Assembly: GCA_020740775.1 (NCBI GenBank)
Contig: JAHEWK010000019.1
Coordinates: 1,116,001 to 1,180,000, forward strand
From: Ilyonectria destructans
Lineage: Eukaryota > Ascomycota > Sordariomycetes > Hypocreales > Nectriaceae
Direction: 5' to 3'
Length of the DNA: 64,000 nt
Part shown: one piece after another, positions 45,390 through 57,524 of the stretch
How positions within the stretch are numbered: the stretch's first letter is position 1
How the letters are laid out: the number at the start of each line of letters is the position of its first letter
The notes under the pieces: generated by a model
What the model was told of the DNA's origin: nothing
Databases searched by the model: none
Seen by the model: the letters and a program-made list of their open reading frames with translations, nothing else
Program-made: the position numbers and the translations under genes

Positions 45390-46412
45390 GAGGCCTTCTT
45401 TTCAATCCGTCTCGCTAAGGCACTTACACCAAACAGCCGGAAAAGCTCTACGGCTCGAGAAAGGAAGCAATCCAGGTCTTCCTATCCGCATTGGGGTTCT
45501 GGGCTGTGTGCCTTGACGGCTGCAGCCGTACAGGCCTTTGGCCTGTCTTCGCGATGACCTCGTCTTCAATGGCTGTTTCTGTATCGATGAGGTCTCCAAG
45601 GATAGTGGGTAGCTTGGTTGGGTAGCCAGGAATAACGTAGTTATGCCATTTGACTGGTAGCTCGACCTTCGAGACCTTGAGGCATTGCTGCAGTTGGTCT
45701 TGGCCAGCGATAAGCTTATCGCGGACTGCTGCGTTGATCGGGCGGATTGAGAAGCGCGTGGCTGTGTTATGGATGTCCGGTATCTCAGCTAGTGATAGGC
45801 CTAGGGCTCTACAGGTCGCCTCGCGCAGGGCAAAATTCCTCCGGCCTCGGGCCCATTTGTGATGTTCTTTAGGGACCCTTATGAGGAGGACCTGTAGGGG
45901 CTCTGCCTTTGGCTGCTGACTTGCTTTTGCCGATGCCTGCTTGTTAGGGCTCTGGTGGTTTTGTGGGCTTGGCTGGCTGCGCTTGCTAGCGAGTTCTGCC
46001 CAGGTCTCCGGGCTGCTAGCAGCGTCTTGTTCGACGGTCTGACCTCCGTAGATACGGCTTGTCAGGTAGGTCGCAATCCCTGGAATAGCTGCTGCAGGGC
46101 CTGTTTCTCGTTCCGGCTGGCATTTTCGACGATGTCGTCAATGGCCTGCGCTAGCTGTTTGATTCCTTTGACGAAGGTGCCGAGTTCGGAGATGAGGGGG
46201 TCCAAGGGCCCTGGTTCCAGAGACCCCTTTTCCCTCTGGGACCTACCCGGAGCAGCTAGAGCCGGCTGCTTGGGATATTCGTGCTGCGTGATGCGTTTTC
46301 TCTTCGAGGGCGATGAGGGCGTCAGTTCCTCGCGGAAGGTCTGAGGGCTGCTGTCCAGTATCATCTGATAGGCTAGGTTGTTCCTGTGTGAGGTGCCCGG
46401 CGGAGCAGCCAT
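45390..46412 (-). pseudogene. Tad-like LINE retrotransposon ORF1 fragment
   Basis: The minus ATG at 46412 opens MAAPPGTSHRNNLAYQMILD followed by a helical VKGIKQLAQAIDDIVENAS segment. With frame changes it continues to LGDLIDTETAIEDEVIAKTG and a QPSRHTAQNPNADRKTWIAS block near 45600-45450. This order (coiled N-terminus, nucleic-acid-binding part, then I(D)DT..IEEEV..TG..P) is the ORF1 layout of fungal Tad/I-clade LINEs. Stops and frameshifts break it. No endonuclease or reverse transcriptase is found downstream, so the element is truncated. Confidence 0.65.
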
Positions 46413-47333
46413 TGCGGGATCAGGCTATTGGGAGGTCGGCCGGATCTCTCGGGAGCCTCCGTTAGGGAAATTGCAGTAAATTACGTGTGGGCACTAACAC
46501 TCGGTGCCAAGAAAAAGTAAATCAAGGGGAAGGGAACCGACCATAGATACGCTGCGACAAGACCATTTGCATAGCTCAGATGACTGTGAGCGCCCTTTGA
46601 AAAAGATTGAAAGAGAAAAACACATTTCTAGAGCATGGTATGTCTATTCTCAACTCCCGAGGGCGTTGGCATTTTGATGGAAGAGAGCTCGCTGATCATT
46701 TTTGCGCATCTAGTGCCTCTTGCCAGCAGCGAAAGGTCAGGGTGAGATCTTCCCCATCCTTCAACGGCTGTATCACTTAGATTTTGTCTCACCTGTCTCG
46801 GGTGCGAGGGTGGTCAACCTTGCGCGCAATATGTAACCAGGAAGCAGCCATGCCTGTCTGCTCCGAGAGGTGGACTTAAATACGACGGGTTAAGCCGAAA
46901 TTTAGGCTTTGCGACCGGCCAGCACCTTGTTTGAATGGGCGTGCCGCTAAACCCGGCAGGTGCAGCAGCGGCTTCGCGATTGCACGCCGCGTTGAGGAGG
47001 ATTTGGTGAGGTTCGGCCCGCGCCGCGTGCGGGGATCATCGTTTGACTTTTGCTTAATAGACCGTGATAAGATGTTAGCGCCGCGTCCCAATACCCTAGC
47101 TCGAAAGCGTGCTCGTGAGATGCCCCAATGTAGGCTGATATCTATTACAAGGGCGTAGAACGGAGTGTTGATGTCCTCCTATATCGGTCGAGGGAATGGC
47201 GACTACTAAAGACTTGGATCAGATGGAAGCGAGAGGTGGCTAGCTTATCAACGGAAACATGTCTGAAAAAAGTGCCAATTTGATTTGCGTCAGCTGCTTA
47301 GTCTATTTCTCTTGGCCACCTGTAGAGGGCCCA
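46413..47333. other. no supported gene
   Basis: The right-hand part is the 3' side of the zinc-finger gene, and the left is the leader of the LINE fragment. No motif-bearing frame lies between. Confidence 0.35.
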
Positions 47334-48429
47334 CTACCGAGGGTTACCATATAGTACTCGTCCCGGCGGGGGGTGGTTTAATCCATCCAATATGACATCG
47401 CTTATCCCGCTCTGGCTCGTTGTGCTGATAGCGGACAGACTAGATCTATCCACCACTTCTTCATTTGCGAGAAAACCCATCTGATGCTCAAATCCAGTTA
47501 GTGGTTCAAAACTATTATTGAGGGTTTGGCTCAAGGGCATCTTGTTCCAGGACGGCGCAAATAGTGAGGCGTGTTCTAAGGCTATAGATTGCGGCGAATT
47601 ATTGTAATGGAGGACATTGAGGTTTATTGTTGAGTCCGGCTCAAAGAGGAGGCCCTCACAGTCGAATTCGGCATTGAAGGCGGCCATCGATGGCGCTGTC
47701 TGCAGGCCGGTGCTTGGCTCGAGGCCGCCCAAGGTGTGTGTCTTCGGCTTGACCGACCCATGCTGCACCCCTCGCTGCACTGCAGCTGCTGATATACCAC
47801 TAAAGTCATAATCCAAACTGTGGATGGGCAAACCGGCCAGACTTGGGTATCGGCTATAGGTATAGGTAGGGGGGGTGTCTCGTGCAGCAGGGGCATTTGC
47901 AACAGCAATCATCTGCATCATACTGCCGTCAATATGGATAATATTGTTTACCAGCAGCCTTATAGAAGTAGCCGGCATATTAGATACAGCTGGATTAGGT
48001 CCTGCGACGCTGTTCTTGTGAGCTCGGCTCTGGTCGGGGATGACGCTACTAGCAGACTCGCGATAATTTTGAGCATGTGACGATGGGGTTAAGGTCTGGT
48101 GCAGCAGCTGCTGGTGACGGAGTAGCATATCACCACGGGCGAAGCATCGTGCGCATTCGGGACACTCGAAGGGTTTCTCCTTGATGTGGGAGCGCTCGTG
48201 TCGCTTGAGATTGTACAATCTGGCGAAGGAGCGCTTGCAGGTGCCACAAACGTACGGGCGAGGCTTGTCTGCCTTGGTGTTGGCAGTGATTGTGGACGCT
48301 GGAATCGTCAGTATGCAGTATCAGGGGCCGTAAGGAGCAGTGCTGGCAACAGCAGGATTGCTTACCAGAGTTGTTGGCGGTGGAGGGCGTGCTGCCGACG
48401 GCCGCGTTGAACGAAGGGGGATTGGACAT
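47334..48429 (-). CDS. C2H2 zinc-finger transcription factor, ADR1-like, short
   Basis: Two exons, 48429-48366 and 48298-47334, join across a 67-base intron (GTAAGC, ACTGAC, TTCCAG) to 342 residues. Residues 37-88 hold two adjacent C2H2 fingers: C39, C42, H55, H59 and C67, C70, H83, H88, joined by the SHIKEKPFEC linker. Basic residues RSFARLYNLKRHER and RCFARGDMLLRH sit at the DNA-reading positions. This arrangement is that of ADR1/Msn2-like fungal regulators. Family members usually continue with a Fungal_trans domain and exceed 600 residues; this one ends after a Ser/Pro-rich region, with a stop at 47334, so it may be truncated or lack exons. Frames on the other strand are shadows. Confidence 0.75.
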
Positions 48430-49685
48430 GATGGTTGAAGAGCATGGAACCCCGACGCCAGAGTCGTTTATTCACTGTGGTAGGTGTTGCAAACTCGCGC
48501 GAGTTCACTTGGGAGTCGGGAGGGTTGAAGGCAGCGTGCCGTCGTCGGTGATGAGCGATTCGAGTGAGGCTGGCGGGGAGAATAACGGGCTTATATGTGG
48601 ATAGTTGTGGGGACGGCGTGCGTGAACGAGCAATAAATAGCACGAGCCAGAACGTATCTTGACCACAGCGCGACGTTGTTGTATATGTATATAATTTTGC
48701 TATCGATGGTTTGCGTATATGCTGGGGTCGAGGCTCCAGTCTGGAGACATGGTCCAGGCTCTTCCTGAAGCAGTTAGTGGCTCGTTACGTCACGAGTCAC
48801 GAAGCCTGGGCCCCGATCTCCGAGGCTCCGCATCACGGGGTAAAAGGCTGAGAGACTAAGAAAGAGGCAGAGCCAAGAGGCGTTACGGACTCAAATGGCA
48901 GAGGCGCGGCTCAATGCGGCCCAACAGGCGGATGAGACGTGGCTTGGGGCGTGCGATATGGAGAAGTGTGGATGAAGTTCCCCATATCCCGCAAATTCTC
49001 CTCCAAGTGACGACCGTGCATGCGAATTCCGGCGCAGCTAACTTTTGGAGTTTGGGGCGGCGCGAGTCAGTGTCGCGCAGGGATCGCGCTAGAAAGGATA
49101 GAAGGCTCTGTGCCTAGCAGCCTAGGTGCGGCTCCGCGGCCCTGATTCATGTCATGTACCGAACATCGGTCTGGCCCCTCAATTCGACCCGCCACGACGA
49201 ACCTTACGCTGTGTATCGTTAACACGCCCCCTTCGATATCAATCCCTCCCACCCTGTTTCGCACTTGACGTTGATATCCGGATACCCCACCACCTTCATG
49301 ATTCTCGCGGAGTCTACGTCTCTAAACGCCCTACTGGAGGATATGCAGCTGCAGGATATATATACACACACCCATAAGCAACACCGAACGAATTATATTC
49401 CGAGGTCGGCATGTGGGGATCAACAGAGACATGTGCAAGAGACAGAAATAGCGCGAACAAGGCTACGGTTCGTATTGTGGGAGTTTCAGCATAAGAATAA
49501 TAAAAAGAGAATCTGAGGTAAGATGTAGAGAGAGCTAGGTTTAATTCAGCAGTTTAACAGGGGAAACAAAATGGGGCCTACTTACCATAACCCAAACCTG
49601 GTCTCTCAATGTATGTAGGAAGTTACCTCCTGAGGCTTGTCTAAGCATTTTATCGGTCTTATATATGTGAATTATTAACTTCCTG
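48430..49685. other. promoter side of the zinc-finger gene; no other gene
   Basis: The first 200 bases are probably leader and promoter. The remainder holds short overlapping frames and a GC-rich patch near 49050-49130, without a motif. Confidence 0.35.
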
Positions 49686-50175
49686 TTGCTAAAGCATCTC
49701 TGCAGCATCAGGCGGATGGTTAAATATACGGGTAATTATATGCAGGAGATTAAGGGCTATAGCGACTGGGTTAACTCAGTGACCTTCTCGCAGGACTTGA
49801 CTCTTGTGGTGTCGGTGGCCGGTATGGATCTGGCGTGCTCCGATGTGGGGGATAGAATACAACCGGAACTCAAGGGTCATAGCGGCGGGGTCAACTCGGC
49901 GGCCTTTTCATACGACTCCGCGCCCGTGGCATCCCCTTCAGACGATTGGACGGTACGGATTTTCTCATTTCTTGGCGCACCCATACGGGCAAAGGGTGCA
50001 GGAGCTCAAGGGCCATAGCAACTGGGCCTGGTCGGTGGCCTTCTTGCACGACTTGACATTCGTGGCGTCGGCCTCGATCGATGGGACGGTACGGATCTGG
50101 CGCGCCGACACTGGTGATTTCATGCAGAACGTTGACCTTGAGGCTACATCCTCTCACCTATCATTTGAGCCCTAG
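49686..50175 (+). pseudogene. WD40-repeat fragment of an NWD/HET-E-type protein
   Basis: Three WD40 units are visible. EIKGYSDWVNSVTFSQDLTL and ELKGHSGGVNSAAFSYDSAP lie in the frame from 49686; after a +1 frame change near 49980 comes ELKGHSNWAWSVAFLHDLTF with ASIDGTVRIWRADTG. The LxGHSxxVxSVAFSxDxxxVASxSxDxTVRIW consensus is that of fungal NACHT-WD40 proteins. The closing LEATSSHLSFEP before the stop is like the end of the last repeat. The NACHT ATPase is absent and a frameshift splits the repeats, so this is a relic. Confidence 0.75.
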
Positions 50176-53100
50176 TCTGGGAATTTAGCAAAGATATCGA
50201 CTTGGGCATCTTTGACCTCCTTGCCATACTACAAGTGGAAGTCTATGCCATCAATTATAACACTATTTTTTAGCATACTGATCAATATAATATCTGTAGG
50301 GCTTTCCTTGAAATTTGTCTCTCTCACATGCCTAAGATTTAGCCTTTCGCTTTCGGTCAACCTGGTTCTTACAGCGCCCACTGTGACCCACCCGTCAGCA
50401 GAGTAACAGTATCATATAACTCTAATCATGGCTTCATTCTCTATTGACCTGAACTTTCTCCTCGGGCTGCTAGGTTTTCGAGTACTGATCGTTTTCGGCT
50501 CCCTGGTCAAGCTCCCCGCCGTCTGCAAGCCAAACGCCTCGGGCTTACCTCAGACTTGACAGAGCGAGTACCAGTAAGATGAGGGCCACTTGTCCGGGGA
50601 ATACTGTAACGTGAATTGTAGAATCCTTGGTGTAACTGAAAACCGCACTCTCCGCTACCAGGCGAAAACCGGGGGCCCTGGCGGGAAGAACGCCCGTCTG
50701 AAAACCGCTCCCATCCGAAATCCGCACAGGCCGGGTTCGCTTGCGGCACCAATCCGTCCCGGTCTGAAAACATTGCGCCATCCGCCACACTGAAAACGAC
50801 CCCTTCCAGGTGGTCCAAATTGAATGACATGCCCCTGAGGTCCGAGACTTGGCCAACTCTGCTTTACATCCGCCAGTCTGGCTCCGGTGAGAGCCTCATG
50901 AGCGTGGGCAATCGTAGACCTTCACGTGAAAATAGACATCCGATGCTCGACCTTTCACATGCGGACTGATGTTTCTCGAAACAGCCTAGTCAGGAATGGG
51001 TCCCCTGGCTGGAACCGGACTGACAGCCTTCGCGAAGGCGACCTTGACAATTAACCACTCTCTCACAGGGGCTATCCCTGAGGGTTGGGTACGGGTGAGA
51101 CGCTTGAGCGCCATGCATTTTCAGCGCTAGTACATTCGGTGGGTGAGTTGTTACACAATCCTTAGCGGATTCCGACTCCATGGTCACCGTCCTACTGTCA
51201 AGATATACTTTGTGGCATCTAATAAGCGTCTATTTTAGCACGCCAGCACCTTCATAGCCCACTCCACCAGCTTCGCGGCGAGAACGCTTGTTTCATCTCC
51301 AGAGGCTAATTATCAAATTACAGGTCTTATAGAAAAACCACCAATAGATTAGACATTTCTTAACCCCGCACAATCATACAAATTGAACACAATTTTGTCC
51401 AAGCTTATAAAATGAATTCTTGTTTTACTTCTGTTAGCGCTAAGATGTTATCGCAATCTGCCTTAAAAGGAACTGTGGGAAGTGTTCTTGTTAAAGTAAA
51501 CAGTGCTCAGCAGACCCTGACACAGTCCTCAAAGAAACACGTAGGTCAAACCTATCCATCCATCTATATTCTATCTACTAACCATGCAAACATCTTCTAG
51601 ACCAAGAACCCAGTATGCGACGATACAAGGTCAAATCCGATCTCAACCCTCAATAAGGCTCGATTTACTAGTGCTAAGGAATAAGGTCTGGGTGACGGGA
51701 CTTTTGTGAGAAAAATGAGGGAAGTCATGCTTCTTGTGTACGGGTCCAGAAGGTAAAGGTTGTCATGTAGGGCATTCACAGACTAACTGAATCTTTCAAC
51801 TTCGTACAGGAGCGCAGCTGAAGAGCCTCGCCGCTCTGTTCCACATAGAAGCGACTATATGGACCGCTTGTAAATTCCCTTGCATGGCAACGCCAGTTCC
51901 TCCTTCAGCTCAAAGGTTGTCATCCTCCAGTGTCGGAGGCTGCTACCGGCACCAGATCCGGCTCCAAACTCGAGGTGGACTACCTATATGGACATTCCCA
52001 CTCATCCAGACACAGTAGTTCCTCCAAGGGTTAGTTTTGCCCACTCACTTCCGTTCAACAAAGTCCTCTTGAAGGAGGGCTTCCTTTGCGATATCCAGCG
52101 AAAATGTGATTGATTCCATGTGCTTGGAGGTTGAGTGCAGGAGGTGGTATGGTTGGTTGCAAATTAGGAGGCCGCCAAAGCAGAGGTACAAGACATTGAC
52201 AAATTGTCGCCCATTCACAATATATGACTCGCAATGCGTCTGATAGTCCCGTTGTGATCGCGCTTGGTGTGTAACGGGACAAGTAACCAATTATGTGCGG
52301 ATATTGTAACCCCATGAGTCACGCCGCTGTTAAAGAGACGCGACGGCAAATCTATGGTAGCTCTAGAGATATGGCACAATCGGATCACTGAATTCCAATC
52401 ATGGTGTCCCTTTCTGCCGACAGGGGTCGCCCGCTTCGTCATGGAACTTTCTAGAGCGGCATAGCGCGATATGCGCATTCACTCGGTTGGTGCCGTGTAA
52501 GGTCGGCCCACGGTGGAGACCGCAGCTCGGCGCCCGCAAAGTGTATGTGTATGTGTCAAGTGGTTGCATTAGTCTCACTACTCCACTTGCCTCTGTACCA
52601 CAATGCTGGGATCTTCAGCGGGGGCCCAAGACACTCCACCATACACAAGGCACATCTCATCCGCGTGTTGGGCTGCACTGAGCAGCACTTCTGCCATCTG
52701 AGTCCGTAACGACTCTTGACTCTACCTCTTTCTGGGTCTTATTCTCTTACCTCCGTGGTACGGGGTCCCGGAGATCGGGCCCCAGGCTTCCCTCGTGACT
52801 CGTGCCACCCGCAACGAGACGCCAGATTGCTTCGGTAAGAGCCTAGGCCATGCCCACACACTGTCTCATTATACAGAAAATGACCTATAAAATGCTATCC
52901 AAGCTGTTCGGGCCGGGTTGACACAAGGATAGTTGCGAAACGCTGGGAATTCCGCGCTCCACACCTCAAGGCGGTCTCCAAGCTCAGCGTCGCGGGCAGT
53001 AGCCCAACAGCCTCAGCAGCAGCAAACAAAGTAACAAGAAGGCCACCATCGCGATTGGGTCCGAACCCAAGATTCCCCAGGCCATCCTCTGTATTAACAA

Positions 53101-55054
53101 CTCGGGGAACTAGAGCAAAAGTTAAATGATGATCCCCGCATGCGGCGCGGGCTGAACTACGCTCGACGCGGTGTTTCCCCACGTTGGCGTCCCTGTCACC
53201 CTTCTGTTAACGTGTGCGATGACATTAACGCCCACGTAAACGGCACCTAGCTCTTGACCCCGCTCTAAGGGGCTGTGTGACTTGTCCAATGATCCCCAGT
53301 TGTTGGGCTGTTGGGTTATGTGCTGAAGATTCTAGAAAGTTCTACGAGGAAGTGGGGGATACTGCCTGGCAGATAGGCGCACTATGACGCGTAATCCACG
53401 TATCTAATCGTGCTATCTCTAATTGGTTACTTATACTGCTACACACTAAGCACAGCATAACGGGACTACTAACGTTTTGCGAGTCAAGCATTGACTTGCT
53501 TTGAGCCATAGTTTATTGCTTCACGAGTTTCTCCTCATTCCGTCTTCCTGGTCGTTGTTCTCCCGAGAAGTATTCTACGAGCATAGGAACAGCCTTCACA
53601 GCCGACTAAGATAACCTGCTTATTCGGTTGAAGGAGGATCATAATCGGCCTTGGAAGGAGGTTCATGGAAGATTCACAGACCCCCTTTAGAGAGAATGCT
53701 ATCGGCGGCTCTTTAGCATTTTGGCATGGGGCACAAGACACACGTCGAGATCAGGATTCTTGAGACCTGAACGTAGGGGATCAGCAACTTGAGGAAATGT
53801 AGATCAGAGATTACTAGAGAGGGAAGCTAGCTAGACATTTGGCATTCAGCAGTGGCACTTGCCGACTGCTGGGTCAATAACCTCACACGGACGCGCCAGC
53901 GAGTAAGTGTATATGGAGTGTCCGAGTCAATCCCTTGAACGTAATGTCTCCTGCGTGTGCATAGGGGTGCATGGAGAAAGAAGAGTAGATCATAAGGCAG
54001 AGGAGGGTCGTGTGCTCGGCGCGACGATTACCATATCTGGGACGTATATTATATTGACACAATCTGCCCTCAACCGGCATATACACACACGCTATTATTA
54101 AAGCAAAAACGTTTATGACAGTAGACGGCAAACGTCTAGAATTGAGCAACTCAAACATTGGGGCTTCTTGAAGAAACTAGATGAAGAGTGTATTTTTTTC
54201 TGCATGGAGCTGGTTCCAGTAGTAATCCTGGGCCCGGTGGTTAGGAATGTGTTGTTAACACCCGAGCTAAGATGCTGAACCAATTCTCATATTTAGATAA
54301 TTTCTGTGATAGGCGCTTGCTTCGGAAAGTTCCGTTGTCAAGCTGTATGAGTGACAGCCTGCTGACCAAATCGTGCACATAGAAAGTTCTGTAGAAACCT
54401 CAGTCTGTCTGAGTAAACTGTTGACCTTTAAATGGACTGGGTATATGGTCTGTATTGTTGATACTATTGTTTTTATTTTTTTTATTTTTACTGTTGAGCT
54501 TCTAGTCCCCCCTCTGGGTATGTGTGTACTAGGGCACCCTAACCTCTTGGTAAGTGCAAGCATAATAGCTACTCACATCGCAATTCGCGTTACGATTTTG
54601 CCCTCCTGGTTGAACTCTGGCGATGCGGTGACTAGACTGGTGTTCAGGAGGCTGAGGAGCCCGCTAGGATTAGATGACAGTGCGCGACACTTATTATAAC
54701 TCGATTGAGAAGGTCAATCCATTCTGGAGATTAGGCTTAAGTTAGCGAACGAATAGCAGGCGAGGAACAAAGTGGCTGAGTTGGATCCTTACTACTCCGT
54801 ATTATAAGGGGTTGTCAACCGGAGCTTTCCGGTCGGGGCTGATGACGAAGGAAGCGGGGGTTACGGGCGACTGATACATGGGCACCCGGTTGCCCAAATT
54901 ATATCAGCAGTGTCTTTACCCCACCTAGCACTACAACCCACCGAGAATGCATTTGCGTCTCCATAACGCCAACCGTTAGTTGAAGATAGATTAGATATTC
55001 CCAAATGATATACTTCTACCTGAAGGCTTATATAAGTCCTGTGAGTCTATACTG
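50176..55054. other. long stretch without a supported gene
   Basis: About 4.9 kb with only short frames (up to 108 codons) on both strands. A loosely periodic CTGAAAAC motif occurs five times at about 50635-50800. Near 53000-53200 the minus frame of 95 codons is composition-driven. I recognise no protein, RNA or transposon here. Confidence 0.4.
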
Positions 55055-55215
55055 TGATGCGTATGTTATGTAGACTATGGGTATCAGAGATAATGTAGAA
55101 AGTAAGATATCTTATCTATGGATAAGCTGAGCAGATTGTCTTATATGACGGCTAACTGCTCAGTAGATGCCTGGCTTGCCAGGCATCCCTAGGATACGGC
55201 TAGCTGCACGCATCA
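55055..55215 (-). repeat. 161-base element, copy 3, inverted
   Basis: Reverse-complement copy of the family at 6607, again 161 bases, ending CTGCACGCATCA on the plus strand. The half containing the palindrome is well kept; the opposite end has several G-to-A/C-to-T type changes. Flanks TACTG and CAAGC do not match, so the target duplication is lost or the flanks were rearranged. Confidence 0.85.
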
Positions 55216-55820
55216 CAAGCACTCTAATATATCGGCAGAAATGTCAGTATGGTTGCCAACCACTACTGTCAGGGGTCCTTGTTGGCGCCTAGAACAATTT
55301 CCTATATTGCAGTAGTATATTAGAGCGCTCACGCCCAGCATGTATCTTAATTTATTCTCTTTTGCCATTATAACCTCGACTTACAATAACGGAGCAGTAT
55401 CTCGCGCAAGCTGTATGTTATTGTTATTTATAAGCAATTTACAATACTGATATATCCCTAGCACTTCTACTTGCAAGCATTCCAAACAACAATATTGCCG
55501 CTTTTCACCATTATACTACCTCTGGATATTTAAAACCTGCTCGAGAACTATTCAAGTGACTCGCCGTTGCATCCGATCCACCTGTCAGTTCTTAACCTTT
55601 CCCTAGCGTTGGGAAAGATTGTCTGCGATCTCGAGACAACATTCAAATATACCAGGTGGTCAGAATGGTATGCCGAGGCCCTGGTAATTTCTGAATTGCA
55701 TCAAGAAACAGACCCCCTTATGTGTGCGCGGGTACTCAATCAGAATACATTAAAGAAGGTAACACTAGTAGTCAAACTTTTCCCTCCGAAACCTCATGCA
55801 CAAGGTAAAGGCTAAGTGGC
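55216..55820. other. no supported gene
   Basis: AT-leaning spacer downstream of the oxidoreductase gene. The 82-codon plus frame at 55567-55815 has no motif. Confidence 0.35.
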
Positions 55821-57524
55821 CTAAAGACTTAAAACCTGCTTGTCTGCCATCAGCCTTGCCGTTAACTTCTTACGGTCAACATCCTGTATCTTGACGCCCT
55901 GCTCAATCGCCATCACCGCTGCTGTCGCAGCGCTCTGCCCCAAGATCATGTATGTTGGCTCCATGCGGATGGCCGAATGTGCAATGTGCGTGCTGCTTAT
56001 TGTTACTGGATTGAGGAAATTGGTCGCATAGCTTGCTTTAGGGACGATAGCGTCGAATGGAATGGCAAACGGCGTATTGGTTACCACATGTACGAGTCCC
56101 TCATCGTAGATGCGGTCATCAACAACTACGCGCTCCACCTGGTGCACGTCTAGATAATATGAGCCCATACCAATAACAGTATCGTTCAGGAATTGCTTCG
56201 GTTGCTGGACATCGCTCTGCTTCATGGTGTACATGCCGGCCATACGCCGGCCCTCGCGGATATAGATCTCGTATGGCCAGTTGCCGTTTTTGATATACTC
56301 ATCTTTAGCGTAGCCCCAGGCGCCGATAGCCGTTCGGATAGATCGCGGTACACGTAGGTGGTTCGCCAGCGTCCAGAGGAAGCCCTGTGTGTAGATTTTG
56401 TGCATAAGTATCGCAGCTTCCCGTTGCTGGTATGAGTACTCTGCGTAGTTGGACTCATTATTGTAGTTTCCGCCAATGAGGTCTGTGCTGACCTGGCCAG
56501 CTGCATTAGAGTCCGTCTTGATGTTTGGCATGAGTTGGCTTGTGAAAAATGGACCCTCGTAGCCTGACTCAATATATCGGAAGAGAATTTCATAGGTCGA
56601 CTCATTGTAGCCCTCTGGCTTAAAGAACGGTATCTTATTGCTACCCACTTTAGTAAGGCTCAATCGGTAGTTGTAAGACTGTAGGCGGTAAGGATCTGGC
56701 TTGCCATTGACCGACTCAGTATCGCTGATGACTCGCTGGATGCCTGGGATTAGGGCGCTGCTGGAGTTCTCCTTTTCAACATATGGGTCGATATTCGAGA
56801 GTCGGTTGGGGCCATTGATGGAAACTCCAGCCAGCGGTTCATTGAATTCATCCCGACCCTCACGCCCTGTGCGATACGGAACCCCTGCCGTCTCCATAAG
56901 GTCGCCCTCATAGCTAGCATCAATGAACACTTTTGCTTTAAAGACTGACCCAGACTGTGTTCTGAAGGATGTGATGTTCGCCCCGTCTTTGATCAAACCA
57001 CTCCCAGAACGGTCAATCGCGTTATTTCGGAAAATGGGTATTTTCCCATCCTCCATCCACTTCTCCCAGATATACTCTGCGACTTTAGGCTCGAAGGTCC
57101 ACTGCACTTTCTTGCTCTCCTCGATAGCCGGGCCTGGCTGGGCACGAATTTTCCTCGATAGGTAAGTCGATCGTGTCTCGTATCTCCACACGCTGGTGCT
57201 CTGGTAGTAGGCGAAGATTTTGCTGTAGAATTCTCTAGCGATACCGCCAATAGAATTGCCGTTTTTGTTATCCGTCCAACCAAGACCCGACGTCGTGAGG
57301 CCGCCGAGTGTATTTCCAGGAATAACGATCGCCACAGACTTTTTCATGCGCTTTGTCTGAACAGCAGCCGTCAATGCGGCGACCGTGTTGCCGTAAATAA
57401 TGACGTCATAATTGTATCCGACTGCGTCGCACTCACAGGGAGCGGAGGAGACAGTGAGCATAACTGAAGAAATTAGACAAACAGTAAAAAGAAGAGAAAG
57501 TAAACGGCTCCTTGATGAAGCCAC
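55821..57524 (-). CDS. secreted FAD-dependent oxidoreductase (PF12831-like)
   Basis: The intronless 567-residue frame is uninterrupted. It begins with a signal peptide (residues 1-27, ending TVSSA). The Rossmann entry strand is YDVIIYGNTVAALTAAVQ at 39-56, followed by a PGNTLGGLTTSGLGWTD block at 69-85, the flavin-contact motif of this family. Next come the VFIDASYEGDLMETAGVPYR motif near 206-225 and a C-terminal HSAIRMEPTYMILGQSAATAA segment near 530-545 that closes the FAD site. Relatives are annotated as FAD-dependent oxidoreductases or xanthan-lyase-associated proteins, in bacteria and fungi; the substrate is unknown. The dinucleotide loop is G-N-T-V-A-A where relatives usually have G-G-T/G-x-A-G. 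Several NxS/T sites fit secretion. Plus-strand frames are shadows. Confidence 0.9.
   Translation of the reverse strand: MASSRSRLLSLLFTVCLISSVMLTVSSAPCECDAVGYNYDVIIYGNTVAALTAAVQTKRMKKSVAIVIPGNTLGGLTTSGLGWTDNKNGNSIGGIAREFYSKIFAYYQSTSVWRYETRSTYLSRKIRAQPGPAIEESKKVQWTFEPKVAEYIWEKWMEDGKIPIFRNNAIDRSGSGLIKDGANITSFRTQSGSVFKAKVFIDASYEGDLMETAGVPYRTGREGRDEFNEPLAGVSINGPNRLSNIDPYVEKENSSSALIPGIQRVISDTESVNGKPDPYRLQSYNYRLSLTKVGSNKIPFFKPEGYNESTYEILFRYIESGYEGPFFTSQLMPNIKTDSNAAGQVSTDLIGGNYNNESNYAEYSYQQREAAILMHKIYTQGFLWTLANHLRVPRSIRTAIGAWGYAKDEYIKNGNWPYEIYIREGRRMAGMYTMKQSDVQQPKQFLNDTVIGMGSYYLDVHQVERVVVDDRIYDEGLVHVVTNTPFAIPFDAIVPKASYATNFLNPVTISSTHIAHSAIRMEPTYMILGQSAATAAVMAIEQGVKIQDVDRKKLTARLMADKQVLSL

Noticed and set aside
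45955..46344. 129-codon plus frame
   Set aside because: Antisense of the LINE ORF1 fragment.
52895..53182. 95-codon minus frame
   Set aside because: No motif, no splice context and no neighbour that supports it; probably chance.
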